Source of the DNA: Mesorhizobium temperatum
Lineage (GTDB): Bacteria > Pseudomonadota > Alphaproteobacteria > Rhizobiales > Rhizobiaceae
Length of the DNA stretch: 64,000 bases
Direction of reading: 5' to 3'
Assembly: GCF_002284575.1 (NCBI RefSeq)
Contig: NZ_NPKJ01000048.1
Coordinates: 186,001-250,000, forward strand
Shown: positions 17,073 to 26,014 of the stretch, in pieces
Layout of the letters: each line of letters begins with the position of its first letter
How positions within the stretch are numbered: position 1 is the first letter of the stretch
Made by a program: the position numbers and the translations under genes
The notes under the pieces: model-generated
The model's input: only the letters and a program-made list of their open reading frames with translations
The model's database searches: none
Told to the model about the DNA's origin: nothing

Positions 17073-17366
17073 ATGATCCGTCACACAGTGGTGTTCAGGC
17101 TGAAGCACAAGGAGAGCTCGGCCGAGGAGGCAAAATTTCTCGCCGACGCCAAAATATTGGCGGCGATACCGGGCGTCGAAAAGTTCGAGCAGTTGCGGCA
17201 GGTCAGCCCGAGGAACGATTTTCGCTTCGGCTTCTCGATGGAGTTCGCCGACCAGGCCGCCTATTCCGGCTACAACGACCATCCCGACCACGTCGCCTTC
17301 GTCCGCGACCGCTGGATCCCGGAGGTCGAGGCGTTTTTGGAGATCGACTACGCGCCGCTGAGCTAG
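17073..17366 (+). CDS. Dabb-family (stress-response alpha/beta-barrel) protein
   Basis: The 97-residue protein begins MIRHTVVFRLKHK, the usual beta-strand of the dimeric Dabb fold, and ends with the PEVEAFLEIDYAPL helix. Biochemical roles vary in the family and none can be assigned. GGGG lies about 8 bases before the ATG, and the gene is probably in one unit with nudC. A diverged copy of its last 57 bases reappears at 19072-19128. Confidence 0.82.
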   Translation: MIRHTVVFRLKHKESSAEEAKFLADAKILAAIPGVEKFEQLRQVSPRNDFRFGFSMEFADQAAYSGYNDHPDHVAFVRDRWIPEVEAFLEIDYAPLS

Positions 17367-17381
17367 GCAGAGTCCAATCAC

Positions 17382-18035
17382 TCAGCCGGTCGGTGACTTG
17401 CCTGTGAAAACCGCCAGTTGAGCGGCGAAAGCACGCTTGTAGGCCGGCCGGGCTTCGCCGCGGGCGACATAGGCGGAGAGGTTCGGATATTCGTCCAGTA
17501 TACCCGACCCGCTCAACCTTAGCAGCACGTGCACCATCATCAGGTCCCCGGCGCTGAACGCACCATCGAGCCAGTCGGCATCGCCAAGGCGACCGGAAAG
17601 CTCGCCCAGCCGGTCACGGATGCGATCCTCGACCATAGGCAGGCGCTGTTCGTGCCAGGTCTCGTCGCGCTCCAGGAGCACGGCGGTTTGGCGCTCAAGG
17701 ATCGGCGGCTCCACGGTGTTTAGCGCTGCAAACATCCATGAGATTGCGCGCGCCCTGGCATTCGCATCGTCTGGCAACAGGCCCGCATGGCGCTCGGCGA
17801 TATGGAACACGATCGCCCCCGACTCGAACAGCGCAAGATCGCCTTCCTCATAGGTCGGAATCTGCCCGAAAGGATGAAGCGCGAGATGCGCGGGTTCCTT
17901 CATCGCTTTGAACGAAACAAGACGAACCTGGTAAGGCTGGCCCACTTCTTCAAGCGCCCAGCGAACACGCATGTCGCGCGCCAGTCCCCTGCCGCGATCG
18001 GGCGACTGCTCAAAGGCGGTGATGGTGGGGATCAT
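17382..18035 (-). CDS. Glutathione S-transferase family protein
   Basis: The 217-residue protein has an N-terminal thioredoxin-like domain (residues about 1-85, with RWALEEVGQPY and the cis-Pro/Ser region FGQIPTYEEGDLALFESGAI) and an all-helical C-terminal domain. It probably conjugates glutathione to electrophiles in the cytosol. Although the frame is open upstream to 18167, the ATG at 18035 has GGAG 7 bases before it and starts the family N-terminus (MIPTITAF). This ATG overlaps the stop of a 23-codon remnant ORF (ATGA). Confidence 0.9.
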   Translation of the reverse strand: MIPTITAFEQSPDRGRGLARDMRVRWALEEVGQPYQVRLVSFKAMKEPAHLALHPFGQIPTYEEGDLALFESGAIVFHIAERHAGLLPDDANARARAISWMFAALNTVEPPILERQTAVLLERDETWHEQRLPMVEDRIRDRLGELSGRLGDADWLDGAFSAGDLMMVHVLLRLSGSGILDEYPNLSAYVARGEARPAYKRAFAAQLAVFTGKSPTG

Positions 18036-18103
18036 TGGAAGGCTCCGGATGATTGCATGACGCCATCGTGCGTGACGTCGTCGATTGAGATCAGTTTCCT
18101 CAT
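18032..18103 (-). pseudogene. N-terminal remnant of a DHFR/RibD-like gene, now a possible leader peptide
   Basis: A 23-codon frame (MRKLISIDDVTHDGVMQSSG..., stop at 18032) with a good RBS (GGGAG) resembles the first residues of the dihydrofolate-reductase-like RibD C-terminal family, whose members start MRKLI...DGVMQ.PGG. The rest of that gene is missing. Its stop overlaps the GST start, so ribosomes that translate it would reinitiate on the GST gene. Homology rests on a short match and is an inference. Confidence 0.5.
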
Positions 18104-18213
18104 CTCGTCGTCTCCCTTCTTTGATTGTGGCAACCAAAGGACGAATGTCGAGCCGGAATTCCGACATCTGGATGATAAAATCGAGGCCTGACGTCTGCCT
18201 GAACTACTGCTCG

Positions 18214-19014
18214 TCAATCGCGCGTGACCGCCGCAACGGAGGCGCGTATCGCTCCGGCGAAGTCGGGATGGCCATAGAGGTCGTTGTGGCCAGCCGCTAT
18301 GGCGATGTGGCTGCGCAGATCACGGGCAGCCTCGCGCAGAGCTGCCGAACGTGCCGCAGGAACGATAGTGTCGTTTTCGGCGACGATGACGGCCGTAGGC
18401 ACATCGAGGTCGCGCAGCGTTTCTGCCGTCTCCATGCGGTGCCGCAGCAAGAGGCGCACCGGCAGCCAGGCATAGTGGTGAGCGGCGAGTTCTTTCAGCG
18501 AATCGAAGGGCGTAACCATGACGATGCCACGCAGGGGCCGGGCCGTCGCCAGATCGACCGCGACCGCAGCGCCGACGCTAAGGCCGATGGCGACGATGCC
18601 GGCTTTGGCATCGGTGGCCAGGTGGTCATGGGCGCGTCGGGCGTCCTCGAACAGGGCGGCGGCCGACGGGCTTCCGCTGCTCGGCGCATAGCCGCGGTAG
18701 TGCAGCGCAGCGACCTCGTGTTCGGGGAATAGCTGGTGCAGCAACAGGGCAAGTGCGTCGGCGTTCCAGGCATTGCCGGCGAATCCCAGCAGGAGCGGGC
18801 GTGGCTCGGCCGCCTGTCCTGCCGGCAGGCGTACCAGAACGACGCGCTCGCCATCGTCCGTCGCCAGCTCGACATGACGTGCCCCGGCCGGCAGATCGGG
18901 TCCGAACGCCGCAAGGCCGGCCGGAAAGATCAGCCAGGACTGAAGCACATACACGATGGCGACAACGACCGCATACAATCCAGCGACTGCGAGCGTCAGT
19001 TTCAGGAGCCACAT
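18214..19014 (-). CDS. Alpha/beta hydrolase with N-terminal membrane anchor
   Basis: The 266-residue protein begins with one membrane segment (LLKLTLAVAGLYAVVVAIVYVL, starting at residue 3; unit of 22 here shortened in sense to a single helix). The hydrolase core has the nucleophile elbow GLSVGAA (Ser about residue 145), LHYRGYAPSSG, an acid in AENDTIV and a C-terminal AGHNDLY histidine, so a full triad is present. It resembles YfhR/BEM46-type peptidase-like hydrolases. Substrate unknown. The gene lies in a patch with gene remnants on both sides. Confidence 0.82.
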   Translation of the reverse strand: MWLLKLTLAVAGLYAVVVAIVYVLQSWLIFPAGLAAFGPDLPAGARHVELATDDGERVVLVRLPAGQAAEPRPLLLGFAGNAWNADALALLLHQLFPEHEVAALHYRGYAPSSGSPSAAALFEDARRAHDHLATDAKAGIVAIGLSVGAAVAVDLATARPLRGIVMVTPFDSLKELAAHHYAWLPVRLLLRHRMETAETLRDLDVPTAVIVAENDTIVPAARSAALREAARDLRSHIAIAAGHNDLYGHPDFAGAIRASVAAVTRD

Positions 19015-19071
19015 CGCAGGAATGTCGCCCGACGCTCGTCCCCTGGCAAGGCGCTAGATCAGGGCGCTGCG

Positions 19072-19130
19072 GCGACCGCTCCATCCCGGAGGTCGAGGCG
19101 CTTCTCGATATCGACTACGGGCCGCTGGGT
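19072..19130 (+). pseudogene. 3' fragment of a second Dabb-family gene
   Basis: In frame it reads IPEVEALLDIDYGPLG, matching the C-terminus of the intact Dabb protein at 17073-17366 (IPEVEAFLEIDYAPLS). The DNA aligns over 57 bases with scattered, mostly silent differences, so it is a diverged paralog fragment and not a recent copy. Nothing upstream of it continues the homology; the hydrolase gene begins 58 bases away on the other strand. Confidence 0.7.
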
Positions 19131-19177
19131 GGGGCTAAAAGCGCGGTTCCGGTACGACGCCGATTGTCGATCTCGGC

Positions 19178-19305
19178 GCTGCCCCTCATCGCCCTGCCGG
19201 GCACTTCTCCCCGTATAGTGACGGGGAGAAGGACGCCTTCGCAAAGGATTTCGCCAATCTCCCAGCACCGCAGAAACGGGCGCCGGCAGGGCGATGAGGG
19301 GCAGC
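19178..19305. repeat. Mosaic palindromic element (CCCCTCATCGCCCTGCCGG type)
   Basis: GCTGCCCCTCATCGCCCTG at the left is mirrored by CAGGGCGATGAGGGGCAGC at the right. Inside is the hairpin CTTCTCCCCGT...ACGGGGAGAAG. The same hairpin type is in the copy at 25780-25960. It lies downstream of pheA. Confidence 0.82.
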
Positions 19306-19360
19306 GCAAGCAACAAAACAAGGGCGGCGCAAACTCCGGCAGCATGGATCTCAACAGATC

Positions 19361-20224
19361 CTAATCCGCCACCTTCCATTGCTCGCGCGATTCGCTGGCC
19401 GGATAGACGCCCAGAATTCGCATTTCGCGCGAGAAGAAGGCAAGCTCGTCGAGCGCCAGTTTTACCAGCGGATCGTCGGGATGACCCTCGATATCTGCGT
19501 AGAACAGGGTCGCCGTGAATGCGCCGAGCTGGTAGCTCTCCAGCTTGGTCATGTTGATGCCGTTGGTGGCAAAGCCGCCCATCGCCTTGTAGAGCGCGGC
19601 CGGCACGTTGCGGACGCGGAAGATGAACGTCGTCATCATCCTGGCGTCGGCGGAAGGGCGTTCTGCCCACTGCCTGTTCCTGGTCAGCACGACGAAGCGG
19701 GTGACGTTGCTGTCGGTGTCCTCGACATTCTCCTCGATGATGTCGAGCCCGTAGAGCGTCGAGGCCAGCGCCGGCGCCAACGCAGCCATAGTGCGGTCCT
19801 TCAGCTCGGCGACTAGCTTGGCGGCGCCCGCCGTGTCGCCGGCGACCACCGGCTTCCAGCCGTTCTTGCGGATGTATTTGCGGCACTGGCCGAGCGCATG
19901 GATGTGGCTGTGCACGGTCCTGATCTCGTCGCGCCTGACGCCGGGAAGAACCATCAGCTGGAAATGGATCGGCAGGAAATATTCGCCGACGATGTGAAGC
20001 TTCGATTCCGGCAGGAGATGATGGATGTCGGCGACGCGCCCGGCAATCGTGTTCTCGATCGGGATCATGGCGAGGTCGGCCTTGCCGGTCTCGACCGCAT
20101 TGAAGGCATCCTCGAAGGTCGGGCACGGCAACGGCTCCATGTCAGGGAACATGTTGCGGCAGGCGGTGTCGGAATTGGCGCCCGGCTCGCCCTGGAAGGC
20201 TATTCTGTTGGTTTTTTCAGGCAT
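19361..20224 (-). CDS. pheA: Prephenate dehydratase
   Basis: The 287-residue monofunctional enzyme converts prephenate to phenylpyruvate in phenylalanine synthesis. The catalytic domain (residues about 5-180) shows FQGEPGANSD, the TxR-like segment NVTRFVVL and PIENTIAGRV. The C-terminal ACT domain (about 195-275, FRVRNVPAALYKAMG and KLESYQLGAF) should bind phenylalanine for feedback inhibition. It follows kdsB on the same strand with a 28-base gap. Confidence 0.94.
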   Translation of the reverse strand: MPEKTNRIAFQGEPGANSDTACRNMFPDMEPLPCPTFEDAFNAVETGKADLAMIPIENTIAGRVADIHHLLPESKLHIVGEYFLPIHFQLMVLPGVRRDEIRTVHSHIHALGQCRKYIRKNGWKPVVAGDTAGAAKLVAELKDRTMAALAPALASTLYGLDIIEENVEDTDSNVTRFVVLTRNRQWAERPSADARMMTTFIFRVRNVPAALYKAMGGFATNGINMTKLESYQLGAFTATLFYADIEGHPDDPLVKLALDELAFFSREMRILGVYPASESREQWKVAD

Positions 20225-20252
20225 GCCAAATGTCTCAGATTGACCAGATGTC

Positions 20253-20981
20253 TCAGGTTGAAAGGATGGTTCTGGCGCGTTCGAGATCGTCCGGCGTGTC
20301 GACGCCGAACGGCGCCGACTTTACGATCTCGGCATCGATGCGCATGCCGGCCTCGAGCGCCCGCAACTGCTCGAGCTTCTCGCGCCGTTCCAGCGGCGAC
20401 GGCTTCAGCGCGACGAAGCGCTCGAGCGCTGAGCGGCGATAGGCATAGAGGCCGATGTGATGGTAGAGCGGCCCCTCGCCCCAGGGTGCCGTGGCGCGGG
20501 TGAAATAGAGCGCCCGCAGCCGTGTCTGCGACAGTGGCGAGCCGACGATCTTGACGACATTCGGATTGGTCTTTTCCTCGTCGCGGACGATCTCGATGCC
20601 GAGCGTGGCGATGTCGACCGCCGCATCCTCGAAAGGCTTCAGCGCAGCATTGATGATGTCGGGATCGATGGTCGGCAGGTCGCCTTGCACATTGACGATC
20701 GTTTCGACCTTGCGCCCGGGATCCAGCGTGGCCAGCGCCTCGAAGATGCGGTCCGAGCCCGATTCGTGGTCCATCCGCGTCATCACCGCCTCGAAGCCGT
20801 GCGCGCGCGCCGCTTCCGCCACGCTTTCAGTATCGGTGGCGACCACCACCCGGCCGAGCCCGGCCTCGGCGGCGCGGCGGGCGACATGGACGATCATCGG
20901 GACGCCGGCGATGTCGGCCAGCGGCTTGCCCGGCAGGCGGGTCGAGCCCATACGGGCCGGGATGAGGATGAGCGTGGACAT
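20253..20981 (-). CDS. kdsB: 3-deoxy-manno-octulosonate cytidylyltransferase
   Basis: The 242-residue protein activates KDO with CTP for lipopolysaccharide assembly. The N-terminal nucleotide-binding motif [14 protein letters not shown], the HESGSDRI segment (about 98-105) and the [10 protein letters not shown] motif are diagnostic. The frame is open back to 21068; the ATG at 20981 ([11 protein letters not shown]) is the family start. pheA is downstream. Confidence 0.94.
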   Translation of the reverse strand: MSTLILIPARMGSTRLPGKPLADIAGVPMIVHVARRAAEAGLGRVVVATDTESVAEAARAHGFEAVMTRMDHESGSDRIFEALATLDPGRKVETIVNVQGDLPTIDPDIINAALKPFEDAAVDIATLGIEIVRDEEKTNPNVVKIVGSPLSQTRLRALYFTRATAPWGEGPLYHHIGLYAYRRSALERFVALKPSPLERREKLEQLRALEAGMRIDAEIVKSAPFGVDTPDDLERARTILST

Positions 20982-21171
20982 CGGGTGAAGCATTCGAAAA
21001 GAGGGACGGGAAAAGTGGCAAAAGGTCTCACTGGAAGCGCCCTTATAGGTGTTGCAACGCCAGAGCAAAAGACCTAGTTTCCGCCCGATTTGACCGCCTC
21101 GCGGGGTGGTTCACGATTACCGACGGACGGAGTGGACGGATCGGTCCGCCGGAAAAGGGAGCCTGGGGCGT

Positions 21172-21840
21172 ATGGACTCTTTGGAAATCAACAAGCTGAT
21201 CGGCGGGCTGCTCGGCACCGTGTTCGTCGTCTTCTCGGTCGGCATCGTGTCCGACGCGCTGTTCGCCTCCCCCGCACCGGAAAAACCCGGCTTCGCCATC
21301 GAGGCGACCGAGGAGCCCGCCGAGGGCGGCCCGGCAGCCCCGGAGGCGGAAGCCAAGCCGATCGCCGACCTCCTGGCCAACGCCAATGTCGAGGCGGGTG
21401 CCGCCGTGTTCAAGAAGTGCCAGGCCTGCCACACCGGCGAGAAGGGCGGGCCGAACAAGGTCGGCCCGGATCTGTGGGACCTCATCGACCGTCCCGTCGC
21501 CGAGCATGCGGGCTTCGCCTATTCGGCCGGCATGAAGGATTTTTCCAAGGGCGGCACCGAGAAGTGGACCTACGACAACATCAATCACTTCCTCACCTCG
21601 CCGAAGAAGCTCGTGAAGGGCACGGCGATGAGCTTCGCCGGCCTGCCGAAGGACGAGGACCGCGCCAACGTCATCGCCTATCTGCGCACGCTGTCGGACA
21701 GTCCGAAGCCGCTGCCGACACCTGGCGCTTCAGCGGCTGCGCCCGCCGAGGGTGAGGCACCGGCCAAGCCCGCAGAGGGTGCAGCGCCGGCGGCACCTGC
21801 GCCGGCCCCTGCTGCTCCAGCACCAGCTCCGGCGCAATAA
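21172..21840 (+). CDS. cycM: Membrane-anchored cytochrome c, CycM type
   Basis: The 222-residue protein has an N-terminal signal-anchor (LIGGLLGTVFVVFSVGIVSD), a class I cytochrome c domain with heme site CQACH (about residue 84) and a distal methionine region (GTAMSFAGLP), and an Ala/Pro tail of about 40 residues. CycM/c552 proteins carry electrons to terminal oxidase. GGGGCG precedes the ATG at 21172. The gene is monocistronic, followed by a terminator. The Pro/Ala tail is of low complexity and variable in the family. Confidence 0.88.
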   Translation: MDSLEINKLIGGLLGTVFVVFSVGIVSDALFASPAPEKPGFAIEATEEPAEGGPAAPEAEAKPIADLLANANVEAGAAVFKKCQACHTGEKGGPNKVGPDLWDLIDRPVAEHAGFAYSAGMKDFSKGGTEKWTYDNINHFLTSPKKLVKGTAMSFAGLPKDEDRANVIAYLRTLSDSPKPLPTPGASAAAPAEGEAPAKPAEGAAPAAPAPAPAAPAPAPAQ

Positions 21841-21865
21841 CGCAATTGTAATCGAAACATCCTTG

Positions 21866-21893
21866 AAAAAGCCGGGTTCAGCCCGGCTTTTTT
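21866..21893 (+). terminator. Rho-independent terminator after cycM
   Basis: AAAAAGCCGGG and CCCGGCTTTTT pair around a five-base loop and end in a T run. It lies 26 bases after the cycM stop and separates it from the Yej operon. Confidence 0.9.
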
Positions 21894-21998
21894 AATGGGA
21901 AAAGCGCATGTGCGGCGACAAAGCCGGCCTGTCGCGGTTTTCATAGGCGTCAAATGATCTAGATTGTCGGCTGACAGCTATCGCAAAGAGGAGAAGGC

Positions 21999-23876
21999 AT
22001 GACGGTTGGCCGAACGTTTCTCAGATCGGTGCTGGTTGTGGCGGCTTTCGCCGGCGGCCTGCAGGCAGCGTTCGCGGACGAATGGCGCACCACCTCGTCG
22101 CTGATCGGCGAATCCAAATATGGCGACACCTTCCAGCACTACGACTACGTCAATCCGAACGCGCCGAAGGGCGGCACGCTGAATTCGGTGGCGCCCGGCA
22201 CTTTCGACAGCTTCAATCCCTATATCGTCCAGGGTTCCTTCGCCGCCGGCTTTGTCCCGTTCGGTGGCGGCCTGCTCTACGACACGCTGATGGAGCAGGC
22301 GACCGACGAGGGCAGCACCAGCCATCCGCTGATCGCCGACGCCTACAAACATCCGGACGACTATTCCTCGGTGACATACCGTCTCGACCCGCGGGCGAAA
22401 TGGCATGACGGCAAGCCGATCACCACCGACGACGTGATCTGGTCGTTCCAGGTGCTGAAGGCCAACAGTCCGATGTACAGCCGCTATTTCGAGAACGTCA
22501 CCGATGCGGTCGCGATCTCGGACCGCGAAGTCGAATTCCATTTCGACCAGAAGGGCAATCGCGAACTGCCGAAGATCCTCGGCGATCTCGTCGTTTTGCC
22601 CAAGCACTGGTGGGAAGGCACCGGCGCCAACGGCAAGAAGCGCGACGTCACCAGGCCAACGCAGGAGCCGCCGCTCGGGTCCGCCGCCTACAAGATCGCC
22701 AGCTTCAAACCGGGTTCGGAAATCGTCTGGCAGCGCGTGCCCGACTACTGGGCCGCCAAGCTGCCGGTGAAGATCGGCCGCGAGAATTTCGACACCCAGC
22801 GTTTCACCTATATCCTCGACGAGAACGCGGCTTGGCAGGCGTTCACCAAGGGTGGGCTAGAGGACATCAACGCGGAAAACAGTTCCAGGCGCTGGTCGAC
22901 GGCCTATGACTTCCCCGCGATCAAGGCAGGCGACGTCATCAAAAAGGAGTTCAAGACCGAATCGCCCGAGCCGATGCAGGGTTTCGTGCTTAATCTGCGG
23001 CGCCCGCAGTTTCAGGATCGACGCATACGCGAGGCGCTGACCAACGTGCTCGATTTCGAAAGCATGAACCGTACGCTGTTCTTCGGTCTCAACACCCGTA
23101 CGAGCAGCTATTTCCAAGGCACGGAACTGGCATCGAGCGGCCTGCCGCAAGGCAAGGAGCTGGAAATCCTTGAGCAGTATCGAGACAAGCTGCCGCCAGA
23201 GCTGTTCACAAAGGAATTCAAGCTCCCAGTCTACGATTCCCCGCAGGCCGAGCGCAAATACCTGAAGACTGCGGTAGACCTCTTCGCTCAGGCCGGCTGG
23301 GTCATCAAGGGCGGCAAGATGGTCAACGCCGAGACCGGCCAACAGTTCAAACTGGAAATCCTTGGACGGGACCCGAGCGACGAGGTGATCGCCAATCCCT
23401 ATGTCGACAATTTGCGCAAGATCGGTATCGATGCCGCGCTTCGCATCGTCGACCCCAGCCAGTATGTGAACCGCACCCGCAGCTTCGACTTCGACGTGGT
23501 GACGGGGATGTTCGGACAGTCGGATTCCCCCGGCAACGAGCAGCGCGATTTCTGGAGTTCAAAAGCCGCCGATGCACCTGGCTCCCGCAATCTGATGGGC
23601 ATCAAGGACCCGGTCGTCGACGCGCTGGTCGACCGCGTCATCTTCGCCACCGACCGCGACGATCTGGTTGCCGCCACCCATGCGCTCGACCGGGTGCTGT
23701 TGTGGAGCTACTATGTCGTGCCGCAATGGCACAGACCGGTGGTCTGGCTGGCCTACTGGAACAAGTTCGGCATTCCAGAGAAGCAGCCTGCCTATTCCGG
23801 CGTGGACACGAATTCCTGGTGGATCGACAAGGACAAGGAAAAGGCGCTGGCGGCAAAATACAAGAGTGGCAATTGA
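21999..23876 (+). CDS. yejA: YejA-type extracellular solute-binding protein 1
   Basis: The 625-residue family 5 binding protein has a Sec signal peptide (cleaved near residue 27, AAFAD) and the YejA signature HYDYVNPNAPKGGTLN. YejABEF importers take up peptides, including peptide-nucleotide antibiotics such as microcin C in enterics. The gene is the first of a five-gene operon. The stop TGA shares bases with the next ATG (TGATG). It is about 60 residues longer than DppA-class binding proteins, as is usual for YejA. Confidence 0.9.
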   Translation: MTVGRTFLRSVLVVAAFAGGLQAAFADEWRTTSSLIGESKYGDTFQHYDYVNPNAPKGGTLNSVAPGTFDSFNPYIVQGSFAAGFVPFGGGLLYDTLMEQATDEGSTSHPLIADAYKHPDDYSSVTYRLDPRAKWHDGKPITTDDVIWSFQVLKANSPMYSRYFENVTDAVAISDREVEFHFDQKGNRELPKILGDLVVLPKHWWEGTGANGKKRDVTRPTQEPPLGSAAYKIASFKPGSEIVWQRVPDYWAAKLPVKIGRENFDTQRFTYILDENAAWQAFTKGGLEDINAENSSRRWSTAYDFPAIKAGDVIKKEFKTESPEPMQGFVLNLRRPQFQDRRIREALTNVLDFESMNRTLFFGLNTRTSSYFQGTELASSGLPQGKELEILEQYRDKLPPELFTKEFKLPVYDSPQAERKYLKTAVDLFAQAGWVIKGGKMVNAETGQQFKLEILGRDPSDEVIANPYVDNLRKIGIDAALRIVDPSQYVNRTRSFDFDVVTGMFGQSDSPGNEQRDFWSSKAADAPGSRNLMGIKDPVVDALVDRVIFATDRDDLVAATHALDRVLLWSYYVVPQWHRPVVWLAYWNKFGIPEKQPAYSGVDTNSWWIDKDKEKALAAKYKSGN

Positions 23877-25762
23877 TGGCGGCGCTGCCCCGCCGCGACT
23901 TTCTGGCCCGCCGCGACTTTCTGGCCCTGGGCGCCGCGGCCACGGCGGCAGCAATCCTGCCCGGCCGGGCCTTCGCCGCCATCCCGACCGGCGTCAAGCT
24001 GCACGGCCTGTCGGCCTTCGGCGACCTCAAATATTCCCTAGGTTTCACGCATTTCGACTATGTCAATCCGGACGCCCCCAAGGGCGGCCAGATGAATTTC
24101 GCACCGCCGAATTCCACCTTCAATCAGAGCTTCCTGACGTTCAACACGTTGAATTCCCTGGTGTTGAAGGGGGATGCGCCGCCGCGCACCGAACTCTGTT
24201 TCGATTCGCTGATGGCAAGTGCACTCGATGAGCCGGATGCGGTCTATGGCCGGCTTGCCGAGTCCGTTACCTTGTCGCCGGATCGCAATGGCTTCCGCTT
24301 CAGCCTGCGACCGCAAGCGCGCTTCCACGACGGTTCGCCACTGACGGCCGAGGACGTCGCCTTCGCATTGAAGCTTTACAAGGACAGGGGCCATCCGAAC
24401 CTTTCCCAGGCGTTGCGGCATATGACCGAAGCGGTCGCAGTCGATCCGGTTACCGTCAACCTCACCTTCAACGGCAAACAGTCCGCGCAGAATATCCTTG
24501 CGGTCGTCGCAATGCCGATCGTGTCCAAGGCCTTTTATACGGTCAACGAATTCGACGCCTCGACGATGAAACCGCCGCTCAGTTCCGGACCGTACAAAAT
24601 AGTGCGCGTGGCGGCCGGACAGACCGTCGAATATGAACGCGTCGCCGACTATTGGGGCCGCGATCTGGCCGTGAACCGCGGCCTCTACAATTTCGACCGC
24701 ATCCGTATCGACTTTTACATCAATCGCCAGGCAGCGTTTGAAGCCTTGAAAAAAGGGGACACGCATTTTCGCGAGGAATTTACCTCGCGGGTATGGGCGA
24801 CCGGTTACGACTTTCCGGCGCTAAAGGACGGCCGGGTCATCAAACGCGAATTTCCCGGCGAGAAAACGCCATCCATGCAGGCTGTCGCGCTGAACCAGCG
24901 TCGTCCGCAATTTCGCGACATGCGCGTGAGACGGGCGATCGCCGGTTGCTTCGATTTCGAATGGACCAGGCGGGCCCTGTTTTACGGCTCCTACGAGCGC
25001 TCGCAATCGAACTTCGAGCGGTCGGATTACAAGGCCGAGGGCCTGCCCTCGCCTGCGGAATTGGCCCTGCTGGAGCCGTTCCGAGCCGAGTTGCCGCCAG
25101 AAACCTTCGGCGAACCGGTGATGCAGCCTGTCTCCGACGGTTCGGGCCACGACCGTAAGCTGCTGCGCGAGGCTTCGAGACTGCTTGCCGAAGCCGGCTG
25201 GAAGCGAGCCGGCGATTTCGTCGTCAATGAAAAGGGCGAGCGACTGCGGGTGGAAATGCTGGCCGAGGACGATGGCATCGTTCGCCTTTTCGCCCCGTGG
25301 TCCGAGAACATGAAGGCGATCGGGATCGACGCTTCGATCCGGCAGGTCGATTCGACGCAATACGAACAGCGGCAGAGCAATTTCGACTTTGATCTCAACA
25401 TGCTCGCATGGTCGATCGGGGCGACGCCGACGGCCGACGGCCTGGAGATCCTCTATGATTCCCGGATGGCGAAAACGCCGGGGATGCGCAACTATCCTGG
25501 TACGGAAAGCAAAGCCATCGACGCGCTGATCGAGGCAGCCGGCAAAGCGCAGAGCCGGATCGAACTGGTCACGGCGCTCAAAGCGCTCGATCGGGTCTTG
25601 CGCGCGCGGCTAGACTGGATTCCAACATATTATCTCGCGAATCACCGAGTCGCATATTGGGACATGTTCGGCTTTCCCGAGCAGAAGCCCGATTTCGGCT
25701 TTCCGGTCGAGGCGCTGTGGTGGTTCGACAAGGACAAGGCGGCAAAGATTGGCAAAGGGTGA
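23876..25762 (+). CDS. YejA-type extracellular solute-binding protein 2 (Tat signal)
   Basis: The 628-residue protein is a paralog of the preceding gene product, sharing HFDYVNPDAPKGGQMN. Unlike its neighbour it carries a twin-arginine signal in which the RRDFLA motif is written twice in a row (about residues 6-17), from an 18-base direct duplication. After it come a hydrophobic stretch and the cleavage site AFA. Export by Tat suggests that it folds or is matured in the cytoplasm, or just keeps the two binding proteins separate. The ATG overlaps the stop of yejA1. Confidence 0.88.
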   Translation: MAALPRRDFLARRDFLALGAAATAAAILPGRAFAAIPTGVKLHGLSAFGDLKYSLGFTHFDYVNPDAPKGGQMNFAPPNSTFNQSFLTFNTLNSLVLKGDAPPRTELCFDSLMASALDEPDAVYGRLAESVTLSPDRNGFRFSLRPQARFHDGSPLTAEDVAFALKLYKDRGHPNLSQALRHMTEAVAVDPVTVNLTFNGKQSAQNILAVVAMPIVSKAFYTVNEFDASTMKPPLSSGPYKIVRVAAGQTVEYERVADYWGRDLAVNRGLYNFDRIRIDFYINRQAAFEALKKGDTHFREEFTSRVWATGYDFPALKDGRVIKREFPGEKTPSMQAVALNQRRPQFRDMRVRRAIAGCFDFEWTRRALFYGSYERSQSNFERSDYKAEGLPSPAELALLEPFRAELPPETFGEPVMQPVSDGSGHDRKLLREASRLLAEAGWKRAGDFVVNEKGERLRVEMLAEDDGIVRLFAPWSENMKAIGIDASIRQVDSTQYEQRQSNFDFDLNMLAWSIGATPTADGLEILYDSRMAKTPGMRNYPGTESKAIDALIEAAGKAQSRIELVTALKALDRVLRARLDWIPTYYLANHRVAYWDMFGFPEQKPDFGFPVEALWWFDKDKAAKIGKG

Positions 25763-25779
25763 ATTTCTTGCAGGCGTCG

Positions 25780-25960
25780 GCGCCGCCCCTCACCTGCCTG
25801 CCGGCATCCTCTCCCCGTATAGTGACGGGGAGAGGGGCGCTTTCATCGATGGTTTTGCCAATCACAAGCGTTGTAGTAAAAGCGCCGAGACTACCGCCGG
25901 CCCCTTTCTCCCCGTCACTATACGGGGAGAAATGTCCGGCAGGACAATGAGGGGCGGCGC
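25780..25960. repeat. Mosaic palindromic element inside the yej operon
   Basis: GCGCCGCCCCTCA... at the left is mirrored by TGAGGGGCGGCGC at the right, with two inner hairpins containing CTCCCCGTATAGTGACGGGGAGA and its inverse. It lies between the second binding-protein gene and yejB, 55 bases before the yejB ATG. Confidence 0.85.
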
Positions 25961-26014
25961 TGGCGTCGACAATTGGTCTGAAGCGGTGCTCCTCCTCAAG
26001 GAGGACAACGTCTG

